NCBI RefSeq assembly: GCF_023074075.1
Contig: NZ_JADPKT010000022.1
Coordinates: 186,001-250,000, forward strand
DNA: 64,000 nucleotides
Direction: 5' to 3'
Source of the DNA: Bradyrhizobium sp. 138
Lineage (GTDB): Bacteria; Pseudomonadota; Alphaproteobacteria; Rhizobiales; Xanthobacteraceae
Part shown: piece after piece, positions 14,307 to 23,001 of the stretch
Layout: the number at the start of each line of letters is the position of its first letter
Position numbering within the stretch: the first letter of the stretch is position 1
Position numbers and translations under genes: made by a program
The notes under the pieces: model-generated
What the model was told of the DNA's origin: nothing
Databases searched by the model: none
The model's input: the letters and a program-made list of their open reading frames with translations, nothing else

Positions 14307-15392
14307 GTGCTGAGCACGACCGACGATCTTCGCATCCGTGAACTGAAAGAATTGAGCACGCCCGACGAGGTGATGCGGGCGGTGCCGCGCACGCTCACTG
14401 CCACCCGTGTGGTGATGGCCGCGCGCAACGCCGTCCATGCCATCCTCACCGGCCAGGACGACCGCCTTCTGGTCGTGGTCGGTCCCTGTTCGGTGCATGA
14501 TCCCAGGGCCGCGCTCGACTACGCCGAGCGCCTCGCACGCTTGCGCGAGGACCTCGCCGATCAGCTCGAGATCGTGATGCGGGTCTATTTCGAGAAGCCG
14601 CGCACCACGGTCGGCTGGAAAGGCCTGATCAACGATCCCGATCTCGACGGCAGCTTCGACATCAACAAGGGCCTGCGGCTGGCGCGCAACGTGCTGTCAG
14701 CGGTGAACAATCTCGGCCTGCCCGCTGGCACCGAATTCCTGGACATGACCACGCCGCAATACATCGCCGACCTCGTGTCCTGGGCCGCGATCGGCGCGCG
14801 CACGACCGAGAGCCAGATCCACCGCGAGCTGGCTTCCGGGCTGTCGTGCCCAGTCGGCTTCAAGAACGGCACCGACGGCAACGTGCGCATTGCCGCCGAT
14901 GCGGTGAAATCAGCCACGCATCCGCATCATTTCATGGCCGTCACGAAGCTTGGCCGCTCGGCGATCGCCTCGACCGCCGGCAACGAGGATTGCCACATCA
15001 TCCTGCGCGGCGGCAGCAAGCCGAACTATGACGCGGCAAGCGTTGCGGCGGCCTGCAACGAGCTGGCGAAATCCGGCGTCGCGCCGCTGGTGATGGTGGA
15101 TGCGAGCCACGCCAATTCGAGCAAGGAGCCCGAGAACCAGCCGCTGGTGATGAGCGACATCGCCGGTCAGATCTCCGGCGGCGAAAACCGCATCATGGGC
15201 GTAATGATCGAGAGCAATCTCGTCGCCGGCCGCCAGGACGTGGTGCCGAGCAAGCCGCTCGTCTACGGCCAGAGCATCACCGACGGCTGCATCGATTGGC
15301 CAACAACAGCGACCGTGCTCGAGCAGCTCGCCGATGCGGTCGAGATCCGCCGCAACACAAGCCGCGCCGGATTGCACGAGCGTTCGGCTTAG
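14307..15392 (+). CDS. aroG: 3-deoxy-7-phosphoheptulonate synthase (DAHP synthase, class I)
   Basis: 361 residues from GTG 14307, chosen because ACAGGAG ends 6 bases before it; an upstream TTG in frame at 14271 lies inside the terminator region. It catalyses condensation of phosphoenolpyruvate with erythrose 4-phosphate, the entry step of the shikimate pathway, in the cytosol. Recognised features are the metal-binding GPCSVHD motif (59-65, Cys61), FEKPRTTVGWKG near residue 94, SIN-type loop DINKGLRLAR, and the metal ligands in the ANSSKEP segment. Length and motifs match the E. coli AroF/G/H type, which are feedback inhibited by Phe, Tyr or Trp. Which isoform it is cannot be read. Expression is probably set by the attenuator upstream. 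Confidence 0.93.
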   Translation: MLSTTDDLRIRELKELSTPDEVMRAVPRTLTATRVVMAARNAVHAILTGQDDRLLVVVGPCSVHDPRAALDYAERLARLREDLADQLEIVMRVYFEKPRTTVGWKGLINDPDLDGSFDINKGLRLARNVLSAVNNLGLPAGTEFLDMTTPQYIADLVSWAAIGARTTESQIHRELASGLSCPVGFKNGTDGNVRIAADAVKSATHPHHFMAVTKLGRSAIASTAGNEDCHIILRGGSKPNYDAASVAAACNELAKSGVAPLVMVDASHANSSKEPENQPLVMSDIAGQISGGENRIMGVMIESNLVAGRQDVVPSKPLVYGQSITDGCIDWPTTATVLEQLADAVEIRRNTSRAGLHERSA

Positions 15393-15430
15393 GAAAGACG
15401 CGGCGAAGTGTCAGTCGCTTGCTCGGATCC

Positions 15431-15457
15431 TTACCTCTCCCCAGCGGGGAGAGGTAA
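15431..15457. terminator. Bidirectional hairpin between convergent genes
   Basis: TTACCTCTCCCC (15431-15442) pairs perfectly with GGGGAGAGGTAA (15446-15457) with a 3-base loop. It sits between the DAHP synthase gene and the convergent small secreted-protein gene, so it probably ends both transcripts. Confidence 0.6.
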
Positions 15458-15462
15458 GATAC

Positions 15463-15717
15463 TTAGCAGCCGCGGCAAATGCTCTTGATCTTGCGATCGA
15501 GCTCCGCGTCTTCCTTGTTCACGGGGTTATTCGGATTGCTCAGATTCTTCTCGCTCGGCACGTCGGCCGCGCGGGGCTGGCGGTGACCGACTGGTGCCGG
15601 CAGCACCGAGCCGGAGGACGCTCCGCCGGAGGTCGATCCCTTGGAGCCGCCGGTCTGTGCGACCGCCGCGCCGCCAAGCAAGACCACGAGCGATGCAGCC
15701 ACCATGATCTTCTTCAT
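15463..15717 (-). CDS. Small exported protein (84 aa)
   Basis: ATG 15717 is chosen because GGAGAA lies 7 bases upstream, while an in-frame GTG two codons earlier has poor spacing. A signal peptide (MKKIMVAASLVVLLGGAAVA, cleavage after AVA or AQ) precedes a Gly/Ser-rich linker, a PSEKNLSNPNNPVNKEDAEL segment and a C-terminus with two cysteines (KSICRGC) that may form a disulfide. The gene follows epmB by 43 bases on the same strand and could be read from the same transcript. The function is unknown. Confidence 0.7.
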   Translation of the reverse strand: MKKIMVAASLVVLLGGAAVAQTGGSKGSTSGGASSGSVLPAPVGHRQPRAADVPSEKNLSNPNNPVNKEDAELDRKIKSICRGC

Positions 15718-15760
15718 TTCCACTTCTCCATTCTCAAGCCGGCGCGCGCCCCATCACCGC

Positions 15761-16855
15761 TCAGGTCTCGGGCGGATAGAGATGAACGTCGCCGCAATAG
15801 TCCACGATACGATAGCTCGTTTCGGCTCCCGCTTCACCCGCATCGGGTGCGGTATTTTGCGGCGCCAAGACGTAGCTCGGCCCCACCGGCGATTTGCCGG
15901 CGCCGCCGGGAATGTCGATGACATAGTCCGGCTGGCACAGTCCTGACACCCGCCCGCGCAACTGACGCATCAGATCCTGCCCCTGCGCCAGCGTCGTGCG
16001 CAGATGCGCAGTGCCCGGCGCCAGATCGCCGTGATGCAGGTAATAGGGCTTGATCCGGCATTCGACGAAAGCTCGCATCAAATCCGACAGAGCGGCGATG
16101 GTGTCATTGACCCCGCGCAAAAGCACGGACTGGCTCACCAGCGGAATTCCGGACTCGACGAGCCGCGCGCAGGCGGCGCGCGCCGGCCCCGTCAGTTCAC
16201 GCGCATGGTTGGCATGCACGGCCACCCAGGTGGTCGCGCCCTCAACCTTGAGCGCTGCGACCATCTCGTCGCTGATGCGTGCGGGATCGGCCACGGGCAC
16301 GCGGGTGTGAAGGCGGATGATCTTGACGTGATCGATGGCCGCGAGGTCGGTCATGATCTCGCTCATCCGCCGCGGCGACAGCATCAGCGGATCGCCGCCG
16401 GTCAGGATCACTTCCCAGATCTCGTGATTCGAACGGATGTAATCGATCGCCGCGCGATAGGCGCTGTCCGACAGCGCGTTGTCCTTGCCGGGCCCCACCA
16501 TCTCGCGGCGGAAGCAGAACCGGCAATAGACCGCGCAGACGTGAACGAGCTTGAACAAGACCCGATCGGGATAGCGGTGCACGATCCCGGGAACCGGCGA
16601 ATGCGGGTGATCGCCGATCGGATCGACGTTCTCGCCCGGCTGCATCTCCAATTCGTGTGCACTCGGAACGAATTGCCGCGCGATCGGATCGTCAGGGTCG
16701 GACGTCTCGATCAGTTCGACCAGCGCCGGCGTGATCGCCACCGCATAGCGCGCGGCAACACGTTCGAGCGCCGGCAGCGCTGCTGCGGGCGCCAGACCTT
16801 CGGCGACGAGCTCGGCCGGCTCGCGCAGCGTGCGTGCAAGGTTCGTCTTCGTCAT
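15761..16855 (-). CDS. epmB: EF-P (R)-beta-lysine pathway: lysine 2,3-aminomutase EpmB
   Basis: 364 residues. A radical-SAM enzyme with Cys107-x3-Cys111-x2-Cys114 (CAVYCRFC) for the 4Fe-4S cluster, a GGDPL motif for SAM binding (153-157) and the PLP-binding lysine in IPGGAGKSPVGP (Lys321). It converts (S)-alpha-lysine to (R)-beta-lysine, which EpmA attaches to elongation factor P. The assignment to EpmB and not to catabolic KamA rests on length (KamA is larger) and on context: the start codon overlaps the epmA stop by ATGA, and efp is divergent next door. Confidence 0.92.
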   Translation of the reverse strand: MTKTNLARTLREPAELVAEGLAPAAALPALERVAARYAVAITPALVELIETSDPDDPIARQFVPSAHELEMQPGENVDPIGDHPHSPVPGIVHRYPDRVLFKLVHVCAVYCRFCFRREMVGPGKDNALSDSAYRAAIDYIRSNHEIWEVILTGGDPLMLSPRRMSEIMTDLAAIDHVKIIRLHTRVPVADPARISDEMVAALKVEGATTWVAVHANHARELTGPARAACARLVESGIPLVSQSVLLRGVNDTIAALSDLMRAFVECRIKPYYLHHGDLAPGTAHLRTTLAQGQDLMRQLRGRVSGLCQPDYVIDIPGGAGKSPVGPSYVLAPQNTAPDAGEAGAETSYRIVDYCGDVHLYPPET

Positions 16856-17916
16856 GTCTCACTTGACGTTTCATTTGAAGGCGGTGTCCACACCACCTGG
16901 TCAATTCGTGATGCGCCGCTCGCCAGCATCACCAGCCGGTCGAAGCCGAGTGCAACGCCGCTCGCCTCCGGCATTGCCGCAACTGCGGCCAGAAAGTCCT
17001 CGTCCAGCGGATAGGCTTCGCCGTAGCGGCGCTGCTTCTCCGTCATCGATTCCGTGAAGCGTTTGCGCTGCTCCTCGGCGTCGGTCAGTTCCCCAAAGCC
17101 GTTGGCGAGCTCGACGCCGCACGCATAGACCTCGAAGCGCTCGGCAACCCTGGGATCCCCAGTCTTCACCCGTGCCAGTGCCGCCTCTGGAGATGGGTAT
17201 TCGAACAAGATGGTCAAACGCCCCTGCCCCAGATGCGGCTCGACATGCTCGACCAGGACCTTGCTGAAGATGTCGGACCAGGTGTCGTCGCCGGCAACCC
17301 GGACCTTGCCGCCAGCCGCTTCGGCAAGCGCGGCACGGTTACCCTCGCCGCCCGAGATTGTCGACAGCAGATCGATGCCGGCAAACCGCTCGAAGGCACC
17401 CGCGACCGTCACAAGTTCCGGCTCGGCGAAGGGGTCGGCAGTCCGGCCGCGGAAGGCGAAAGTTTCGATGCCGGTCGCCTGCGCCGCGCGGGCGATGACG
17501 ACGACGCAATCGGCCATGATGGCGTCATAGGGGGCGCCTGCCCGATACCATTCCAGCATGGTGAATTCGGGCAGATGCAGGTCGCCGCGCTCGCGGTCCC
17601 GGAACACCCGGGCGAGCTCGAAGATCCGCATCTCGCCCGCCGCCAGCAGCTTCTTGCAGGCGAATTCGGGCGAGGTCCGCAAATATCGGCTGACGCGGCT
17701 GCCGTCCGGCCGCATGATCTCGGTCCGGGGGGCGTGCAGATGGGTCTCATTGCCCGGGGAGACCTGGAGGACGGAGGTTTCGACCTCGACGAAGCCCTGC
17801 TCTGCGAAAAAGCCCCGTATTGCGCCGGTAATGGCCCCCCTCGCCCTCAGGAACGGCCGCCGGTCGAGGTGGCGGTCTGGCGACCAGAACGGTGAGATGG
17901 GCTTGTCCCCAGCCAT
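16852..17916 (-). CDS. epmA: EF-P--lysine ligase EpmA (GenX/PoxA)
   Basis: 354 residues from ATG 17916; longer readings of this frame run antisense through efp and are rejected. It is a paralogue of the class II lysyl-tRNA synthetase catalytic core without the anticodon-binding domain. Motif 2 is visible as RYLRTSPEFACKKLLAAGEM (about 78-97) and FELARVFRDRERGDLHLPEF (99-118), and motif 3 as GVALGFDRLVML (about 325-336). It activates (R)-beta-lysine with ATP and transfers it to a lysine of EF-P in the cytosol. It is translationally coupled to epmB and divergent from efp with a 162-base shared promoter region. Confidence 0.94.
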   Translation of the reverse strand: MAGDKPISPFWSPDRHLDRRPFLRARGAITGAIRGFFAEQGFVEVETSVLQVSPGNETHLHAPRTEIMRPDGSRVSRYLRTSPEFACKKLLAAGEMRIFELARVFRDRERGDLHLPEFTMLEWYRAGAPYDAIMADCVVVIARAAQATGIETFAFRGRTADPFAEPELVTVAGAFERFAGIDLLSTISGGEGNRAALAEAAGGKVRVAGDDTWSDIFSKVLVEHVEPHLGQGRLTILFEYPSPEAALARVKTGDPRVAERFEVYACGVELANGFGELTDAEEQRKRFTESMTEKQRRYGEAYPLDEDFLAAVAAMPEASGVALGFDRLVMLASGASRIDQVVWTPPSNETSSET

Positions 17917-18078
17917 TAACCGACCACCCCAGCCCCGAGCAAAACGCTGGCATCTAACGGCAAAATCAGTATGTTGCGGCCCGAAACGGGCGCCGAGGTC
18001 CGATTTGAGACCCCAACTCCCCCATCGATTTGACCACGTCCTGGCCGGTGCCGGGCCAAGCAAGCAGGAAATATAGCT

Positions 18079-18645
18079 TTGAGAGTCATCGCCAGTTCTA
18101 TTCGCAAAGGCAACGTCATCGAGCAAGACGGCAAGCTCTATGTCGTCGTCAGCGCCGAAAACATCCACCCCGGCAAGGGCACCCCGGTCAGCCAGATCGA
18201 AATGCGCCGAATCTCGGACGGGGTAAAGATCTCCGAACGCTACAAGACCACGGACCAGGTCGAAAAGGCCACCATCGAAGAACGCAATTACACCTTCCTG
18301 TATGAAGATGGTGACGGCTACCACTTCATGAACCCGGAGACCTACGATCAGGTCCAGGTCTCCAAGGACGTCGTCGGCGATGCCGCCGCGTATCTTCAGC
18401 CGGACATGACCGTCAAGCTGTCGACCCACGACGTCAACGTGGTGTCGCTGGCGCTTCCGCAGCGCGTGACGCTGGAAGTGGTCGAGACCGAGCCGGTGAC
18501 CAAGGGCCAGACCGCCTCCTCCTCCTACAAGCCCGCGGTGCTTTCCAACGGCGTGCGCACCACCGTGCCGCCGCACATTTCGGTCGGCACCCGCATCGTG
18601 GTGATGACCGAAGACGGCTCCTACTCCGAGCGCGCCAAGGACTGA
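18079..18645 (+). CDS. efp: Translation elongation factor P
   Basis: 188 residues with the three-barrel EF-P layout. The TTG start at 18079 is preferred: CAGGAA lies 8 bases upstream and the product begins [20 protein letters not shown] as in close relatives. The modification loop reads HPGKGTP with Lys33 as the acceptor, in agreement with the epmA and epmB genes next to it, whose products add beta-lysine to this residue. EF-P rescues ribosomes stalled at polyproline. The C-terminal barrel ends [19 protein letters not shown]. All domains appear complete. Confidence 0.96.
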   Translation: MRVIASSIRKGNVIEQDGKLYVVVSAENIHPGKGTPVSQIEMRRISDGVKISERYKTTDQVEKATIEERNYTFLYEDGDGYHFMNPETYDQVQVSKDVVGDAAAYLQPDMTVKLSTHDVNVVSLALPQRVTLEVVETEPVTKGQTASSSYKPAVLSNGVRTTVPPHISVGTRIVVMTEDGSYSERAKD

Positions 18646-18669
18646 CGGGGCACAGAGCGGTCGCAACAG

Positions 18670-20292
18670 GTGGCGCCGGGGGGCGAGACAGTGGTTGGGA
18701 ACGGTTTCCGCTTCGTCTCGCAAATTCTGGCGTCGCTTTCGCTCCTCATTGCTTCTCCGCTCGCTGCGGATGAATTCCGCAGCCCCTCGCTCACGGCCCT
18801 GCGCGTCGACTGGCGCGCAGCGCTCGACCAGTTCCGCACCGAGATCAACAGCCGCCCCCGGGTCGCGGAGGATTTCATCTTCGCACCTCGCCGTTCGGTG
18901 CCGCGCTACGATCCGCGCGCGACGCCCGCACTGGTGCAGCTCAACGCGGTCTCGTCGCGCTTCTTCACCGGCATCACCCGCAGTCCCGTGCCCGTGCTGC
19001 TGCCGTTCGATGCCACCGCGTACCTCGAGGCGCAGCGCAGCGGCGCGCCGGCGACGCTCGCGCTGTCGCGTTACCAGGCGGACTTCAATCCCGTCGACAT
19101 GTTCGATGCCGGCCCCGCCGGCTACAGCGCGAGCTTTTCGCTGGATCCTGGCGCCGGTGACGGCATGCCGAGCCGCGTGTTCACACGGCCGGTCGAGGTG
19201 CAGATCACGGGATCGGCGCTCGTCTACGACATCGCCGATCCCTCGGGAGGCAAGGGCGAGCCGGTTAAACCTCTCGCGACGACCTATCCGGACCTGCGCA
19301 GATTCATTCGCGAAGGCTATGTACGCTACGCATTCACCCGTTTCGGCGCCGCCTATGTCGTATCGATCCAGTGCCTCGACAGCGTCGCCAAGCCGCGGCG
19401 GCTCGCCTGCAAGGAAGCCTATCCCGTCGCCGAGCGCTTCCTGAAGGCCCTGCGTGTCGCCGGCGGCCAGCGCATGCGGCCATTGATGGACATCGCCTCC
19501 AACATCCTCGATCGTCCGGCGGCGCGTTCACCGGACTTCAGCTACCGGCCGAGCGGCGACATCATCCCCAACACCGGCTACCGCAAGCAGGGCGGCCATC
19601 CCGACATGATGGCCTATGCCCAGATTCGTTTTCCCCTCGAAAAGGCCCCCGCTTTCGTGCGCTCGCAATCCTACCGCAAGCGCGACAAGAGCGACGGTCC
19701 GACCGCCTCTCCCTGGCGCGACAATTTCTGCGAGTCGCGCAGTTTCGAGGTGTGGCAATGTGGCGGAGGCTACGGACATCAGGGCGAGGACATCCGCGCC
19801 GCCGACTGCCCCCAGCCCGGCGAAGGCCGCGAGCCCTGCGATCCCAAGCAGCGCGCCGTTGTCGCCGTGCGTGACGCAATCGTGATCCGCGGAGCTAAGG
19901 ACCAAGCCGCGACCCTGCAAGTCAACAGCCGCACCGAGCACATCCGTTTCCGCTACATGCACATGAACCCGCAGGCGCTGAACGCCGACGGCGTGGTCAA
20001 TGGCCGCATCGTCATCGAGGGCGAGAAGATCGGTGTGATCTCGAACTATCTCGACCATCCCGCCGGCACGTCGATGCACCTGCATTTCGACGTGCAGGTG
20101 TTCACGCGCGACGGCTGGGTCTGGGTCAGTCCCTACGTCACCCTGGTCTCCGCCTATGAACGCCTGGTCCGCGCCCGCGGACGCGAGGTCGGCCCGGAGA
20201 TCGCAGTCACGGCGCAGCCGGTCGCCCATGCGCTGCCGGACGACGTGATCAAGCCGGACCTGCGCGAGGGATCGAGCGGCGAGGAGAATTGA
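18670..20292 (+). CDS. Exported M23-type peptidase-like protein (540 aa)
   Basis: The frame opens with GTG 18670, 24 bases after efp; a GTG at 18691 is an alternative. A hydrophobic segment (ILASLSLLIASPLAADE, about residues 19-34) looks like a signal peptide. The N-terminal 300 residues are of unknown family. The C-terminal part has zinc-ligand motifs of LytM/M23 endopeptidases: HxGxD as HQGED (His370, Asp374) and HLHF (His470, His472). A Cys-rich insertion (CGGGYGHQGEDIRAADCPQP) surrounds the first motif. Family members cleave peptidoglycan cross-links or act as amidase activators in the periplasm. Both motif sets are present, so activity is plausible. Confidence 0.75.
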   Translation: MAPGGETVVGNGFRFVSQILASLSLLIASPLAADEFRSPSLTALRVDWRAALDQFRTEINSRPRVAEDFIFAPRRSVPRYDPRATPALVQLNAVSSRFFTGITRSPVPVLLPFDATAYLEAQRSGAPATLALSRYQADFNPVDMFDAGPAGYSASFSLDPGAGDGMPSRVFTRPVEVQITGSALVYDIADPSGGKGEPVKPLATTYPDLRRFIREGYVRYAFTRFGAAYVVSIQCLDSVAKPRRLACKEAYPVAERFLKALRVAGGQRMRPLMDIASNILDRPAARSPDFSYRPSGDIIPNTGYRKQGGHPDMMAYAQIRFPLEKAPAFVRSQSYRKRDKSDGPTASPWRDNFCESRSFEVWQCGGGYGHQGEDIRAADCPQPGEGREPCDPKQRAVVAVRDAIVIRGAKDQAATLQVNSRTEHIRFRYMHMNPQALNADGVVNGRIVIEGEKIGVISNYLDHPAGTSMHLHFDVQVFTRDGWVWVSPYVTLVSAYERLVRARGREVGPEIAVTAQPVAHALPDDVIKPDLREGSSGEEN

Positions 20293-20374
20293 GGACTTAC
20301 TCGTTCCAATGCGGGGCGATGCAAGAAACCGTGTCGCTGATGCCGCCGGCTCGAACGAACAAGGAATAGGGTTG

Positions 20375-21361
20375 ATGAGCCTCGGACTGATCGGTCTTCT
20401 CGACGATATCGCGGCGATCGCAAAGGTGGCAGCAGCCTCGCTCGACGATGTGGCAAGTCAGGCCGCCAAAGCAGGCACCAAGGCGGCCGGTGTGGTCATC
20501 GATGACGCGGCCGTCACGCCGAACTACGTCATCGGCGTTGCTTCGAAACGCGAACTGCCGATCGTCGGCAAGATTGCGGTCGGATCGCTGCGCAACAAAT
20601 TGCTGGTCCTGCTCCCCATTGCTCTGTTGCTTGGCTATTTCCTTCCCGCCGCGGTCACGCCGCTGCTCATGCTGGGCGGAGCCTTTCTCTGCTACGAGGG
20701 TGCCGAGAAGGTGCTCGAAGCCGTGCTGCCGCATCATGCGCGCCACCACGAGGCTCAGCTCCAGCCGATTGCGTTGAATGCCCGGTCGGTCGAGGACGAG
20801 AAGGTCGCGAGCGCCATCAAGACCGATTTCATCCTGTCGGCGGAGATCATGGCGATCACGCTGGCAGCCCTCCCGGCTGGCAGCATCTGGACGCAGGCAC
20901 TGGTGCTGGCGCTGGTTGGCTTCCTTATCACTGCCGGAGTCTACGGCGTTGTGGCCCTGATCGTGAAGGCGGACGATGTTGGCCTGGCCCTTGCGCGCCA
21001 TGACAGCGCCTCGATCATTGGCGGCGCGATCCGCTTGCTTGGACGTGCGCTCGTCCGCGGTATGCCCACCTTCCTGACAGTGCTGAGCACCATCGGCACC
21101 GCGGCCATGATCTGGGTCGGCGGCGGCATCATCCTGCACGGCATCGAAAAATACGGTCCGCCCGTGGTCGGCCACACGGTCCATGCCGCAACCGAGGCCG
21201 CCGCACATGCCCTTCCATCCGTTGCCGGCATCATCGAATGGTCGGTCGAGGCGGCCATCTCAGGCGTGTTTGGACTGGCGATCGGCGCACTTGCGATTCC
21301 CGTCGTCGAATACGGACTTTCACCGGTATGGAAACGGTTGCGGCGATCGCCGCCGACCTGA
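20375..21361 (+). CDS. DUF808 inner-membrane protein (YedI family)
   Basis: 328 residues from ATG 20375 (MSLGLIGLLDDIAAIAKVAA), the typical start of the family; the upstream in-frame ATG at 20309 is less likely. The N-terminal helical segment with SLDDVASQAAKAGTKAAGVV precedes five or six membrane helices (LLVLLPIALLLGYFLPAAVT, LMLGGAFLCYEGAEKVLE and others). The LCYEGAEKVLE motif is a good family marker. The protein is in the inner membrane and its function is unknown; it is widespread in Proteobacteria. It faces the cupin gene convergently with a 32-base gap. Confidence 0.85.
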   Translation: MSLGLIGLLDDIAAIAKVAAASLDDVASQAAKAGTKAAGVVIDDAAVTPNYVIGVASKRELPIVGKIAVGSLRNKLLVLLPIALLLGYFLPAAVTPLLMLGGAFLCYEGAEKVLEAVLPHHARHHEAQLQPIALNARSVEDEKVASAIKTDFILSAEIMAITLAALPAGSIWTQALVLALVGFLITAGVYGVVALIVKADDVGLALARHDSASIIGGAIRLLGRALVRGMPTFLTVLSTIGTAAMIWVGGGIILHGIEKYGPPVVGHTVHAATEAAAHALPSVAGIIEWSVEAAISGVFGLAIGALAIPVVEYGLSPVWKRLRRSPPT

Positions 21362-21393
21362 ACATGGCCGTATCCGCGGATTGCGCGTACCAG

Positions 21394-21894
21394 CTACTCC
21401 AAGAACGTCGTGAGCTGCGCACCCTCATCGGCCACGAACACCGCGATCAGCTCTGCCGGCTCGGTCATGCTCGCGTTGGCGGAGACCAGATGCGTCGAGC
21501 CCGGCGGCTCGAAGAACGACTGGCCGACGCCGAACGTCTCGACCGGACCGCCGCCGAGTTGAGACCGGATCTCACCCTTGGTGACGTAGGCCGTGACGGA
21601 TCCCGAGTGACGATGCGGACGCGTAAATCCGCCCGGGCCATAGAACACGCGCACGACGGTGACGCGCTTTCCTGGGACGTTCGGTAGTGCGTAGGACCCG
21701 ATCGGTTCGACCTTGTCGAGCGGCGACCCCTCCGCGGCCGTGGCGCAGAGCGGGGCCAGCACACCTGAGACGGTGTCCATCGTCATCGGCAGCGCTTTGC
21801 CGATCGCCAGCGCGCAGGCGAGCCCTGCGACGACAGCAAATGTCGTCGAACGTGACACCGGACGCTGCACGGCAGAATAGGCCATTGCTGTCAT
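21394..21894 (-). CDS. Cupin-domain protein with N-terminal membrane/signal segment
   Basis: 166 residues. A hydrophobic stretch (TTFAVVAGLACALAIGKALP, about residues 17-36) suggests export or membrane anchoring. The cupin barrel shows motif 1, GGFTRPHRHSGSVTAYVTKG, with metal-binding His93 and His95, a downstream Glu, and motif 2, FFEPPGSTHLV with His. The active-site set is complete but substrates of cupins cannot be read from sequence. It follows the AhpD-like gene by 21 bases on the same strand, so both are probably controlled by the divergent MarR regulator. Confidence 0.8.
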   Translation of the reverse strand: MTAMAYSAVQRPVSRSTTFAVVAGLACALAIGKALPMTMDTVSGVLAPLCATAAEGSPLDKVEPIGSYALPNVPGKRVTVVRVFYGPGGFTRPHRHSGSVTAYVTKGEIRSQLGGGPVETFGVGQSFFEPPGSTHLVSANASMTEPAELIAVFVADEGAQLTTFLE

Positions 21895-21915
21895 CGTGAC
21901 CTCCTCTCACGCCGA

Positions 21916-22395
21916 TCAGGATGCCGCAGCGGTCGCGGCCACCGGCCGCGCCGCCGGCGTCCAGCGAAACGCAGCACCAAAACGGTTCCAGACGTTGATC
22001 GAAGTGACCGCCGAGGTCAGGTACATCAACTCGGTCTCGGAAAACTCACGACCAGCCTCGGCGTAGACCTCGTCGCTGACGCCGTCGGGCAGCAAGGTCA
22101 ATGCCTCCGCCCAGGCCAGCGCCGCGCGCTCGCGCGCGGAGAAGATCGGCGCCTCGCGCCAGACCGCGACCAGATGGAGCTTGTCGGCGGGAACGCCGAT
22201 CCGTTCCGACAGCAGGACATGGTGCTGCACGCAGAAGGCGCAGCCGTTGATCTGCGAGGCGCGCAGCTTGACGAGCTCGATGAGCTGCTTGTCGAGGCCG
22301 GCCTTGGTTGCAAGCTGACCGAGCGCCAGAACCAAATCGTAGACGTCGGGCGCGATCTTCTTGAAATCCTCGTATTCGCTGCGGGCGTGTGACAT
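21916..22395 (-). CDS. AhpD/carboxymuconolactone decarboxylase-like protein
   Basis: 159 residues. The helical AhpD fold is marked by a redox CxxC (Cys52-Ala-Phe-Cys55) followed by VQHH (His58, His59) and preceded by an acidic helix (LIELVKLRASQINGCAFC). Members act as peroxidase partners or as alkylhydroperoxidase-like disulfide reductases in the cytosol. The gene is the first of a two-gene unit with the cupin and is divergent from a MarR regulator 54 bases away, an arrangement often linked to control by organic peroxides or reactive electrophiles. That link is inference. Confidence 0.85.
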   Translation of the reverse strand: MSHARSEYEDFKKIAPDVYDLVLALGQLATKAGLDKQLIELVKLRASQINGCAFCVQHHVLLSERIGVPADKLHLVAVWREAPIFSARERAALAWAEALTLLPDGVSDEVYAEAGREFSETELMYLTSAVTSINVWNRFGAAFRWTPAARPVAATAAAS

Positions 22396-22434
22396 TGCCG
22401 TTCACCTCGTCTTATTGTATGAATGCTTACATCT

Positions 22435-22450
22435 TATAAGAGCTCTTATA
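22435..22450. promoter_or_regulatory. Perfect 16-base palindrome, probable MarR operator
   Basis: TATAAGAGCTCTTATA is a perfect dyad lying between the divergent AhpD-like and MarR genes. Its right end touches the ATG at 22450. The size and AT-rich symmetric halves fit a dimeric MarR-family site. Binding here would block the regulator's own ribosome-binding and promoter region and could affect the divergent pair. Confidence 0.65.
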
Positions 22451-22968
22451 TGTCAGGCAAGACCGCTGCCATCACAAGATCGAAAATCGCCCGCGAGGCC
22501 GCTGCCGGCGCGGTTCGCGTTCCCGCGCCCGGAGAAGGCAAGCGCGGCGAGCAAGGCTATCTCGGCTATCTCTTGCGGCAGGCCCATGCTGCGGTCCGCC
22601 TGACGATGGAGCGTACCCTCGCCGATCTCGGCGTGACATCGCCGCAATTCGCGGTGCTGACCATGCTCAACGCCTATCCGGGACTATCAGGCGCCGACGT
22701 CGCCCGCCTCACCTTCCTGACGCCCCAGACCGTCGGCGTCATCATTCGCAACCTCGAACGTGACGGCGCGATTGTGATGACGCCGCACCCCGTCCACGGC
22801 CGCATCCAGCAATGGACGCTGACGCCACGCGGTGCGACGCTACTGAAGGCCTGCAGGGAGCGTGTGATCGCGCTGGAGAAGCGTCTCGCCCGAGGTTTGG
22901 ATACCAAGGCGGAGGCGAGCATTCGCCGTTGGCTCGCCGGCATCGCGGCTGATTTGCAGGAGGATTAG
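22450..22968 (+). CDS. MarR-family transcriptional regulator
   Basis: 172 residues from ATG 22450; an in-frame ATG at 22423 lacks a ribosome-binding site and would read through the palindrome. After a basic N-terminal extension (about 35 residues), the winged helix-turn-helix follows: PQFAVLTMLNAYPGLSGADV, ARLTFLTPQTVGVIIRNLER, DGAIVMTPHPVHGRIQQWTL. The wing carries the family's HPVHGR in place of the common DxRD/GR. It is cytosolic and dimeric by family. The likely targets are itself and the divergent AhpD-like/cupin genes. The ligand is unknown; no cysteine sits at the usual OhrR sensing position. Confidence 0.88.
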   Translation: MSGKTAAITRSKIAREAAAGAVRVPAPGEGKRGEQGYLGYLLRQAHAAVRLTMERTLADLGVTSPQFAVLTMLNAYPGLSGADVARLTFLTPQTVGVIIRNLERDGAIVMTPHPVHGRIQQWTLTPRGATLLKACRERVIALEKRLARGLDTKAEASIRRWLAGIAADLQED

Positions 22969-23001
22969 GCGGGCTTTGCGCGCTCTCCGTTCAACGGAGG
23001 G

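Noticed and set aside
16852..18723. A 623-codon reading of the epmA frame
   Set aside because: The extra N-terminal part is antisense to efp and has no protein-like features. The EpmA homology starts at ATG 17916.
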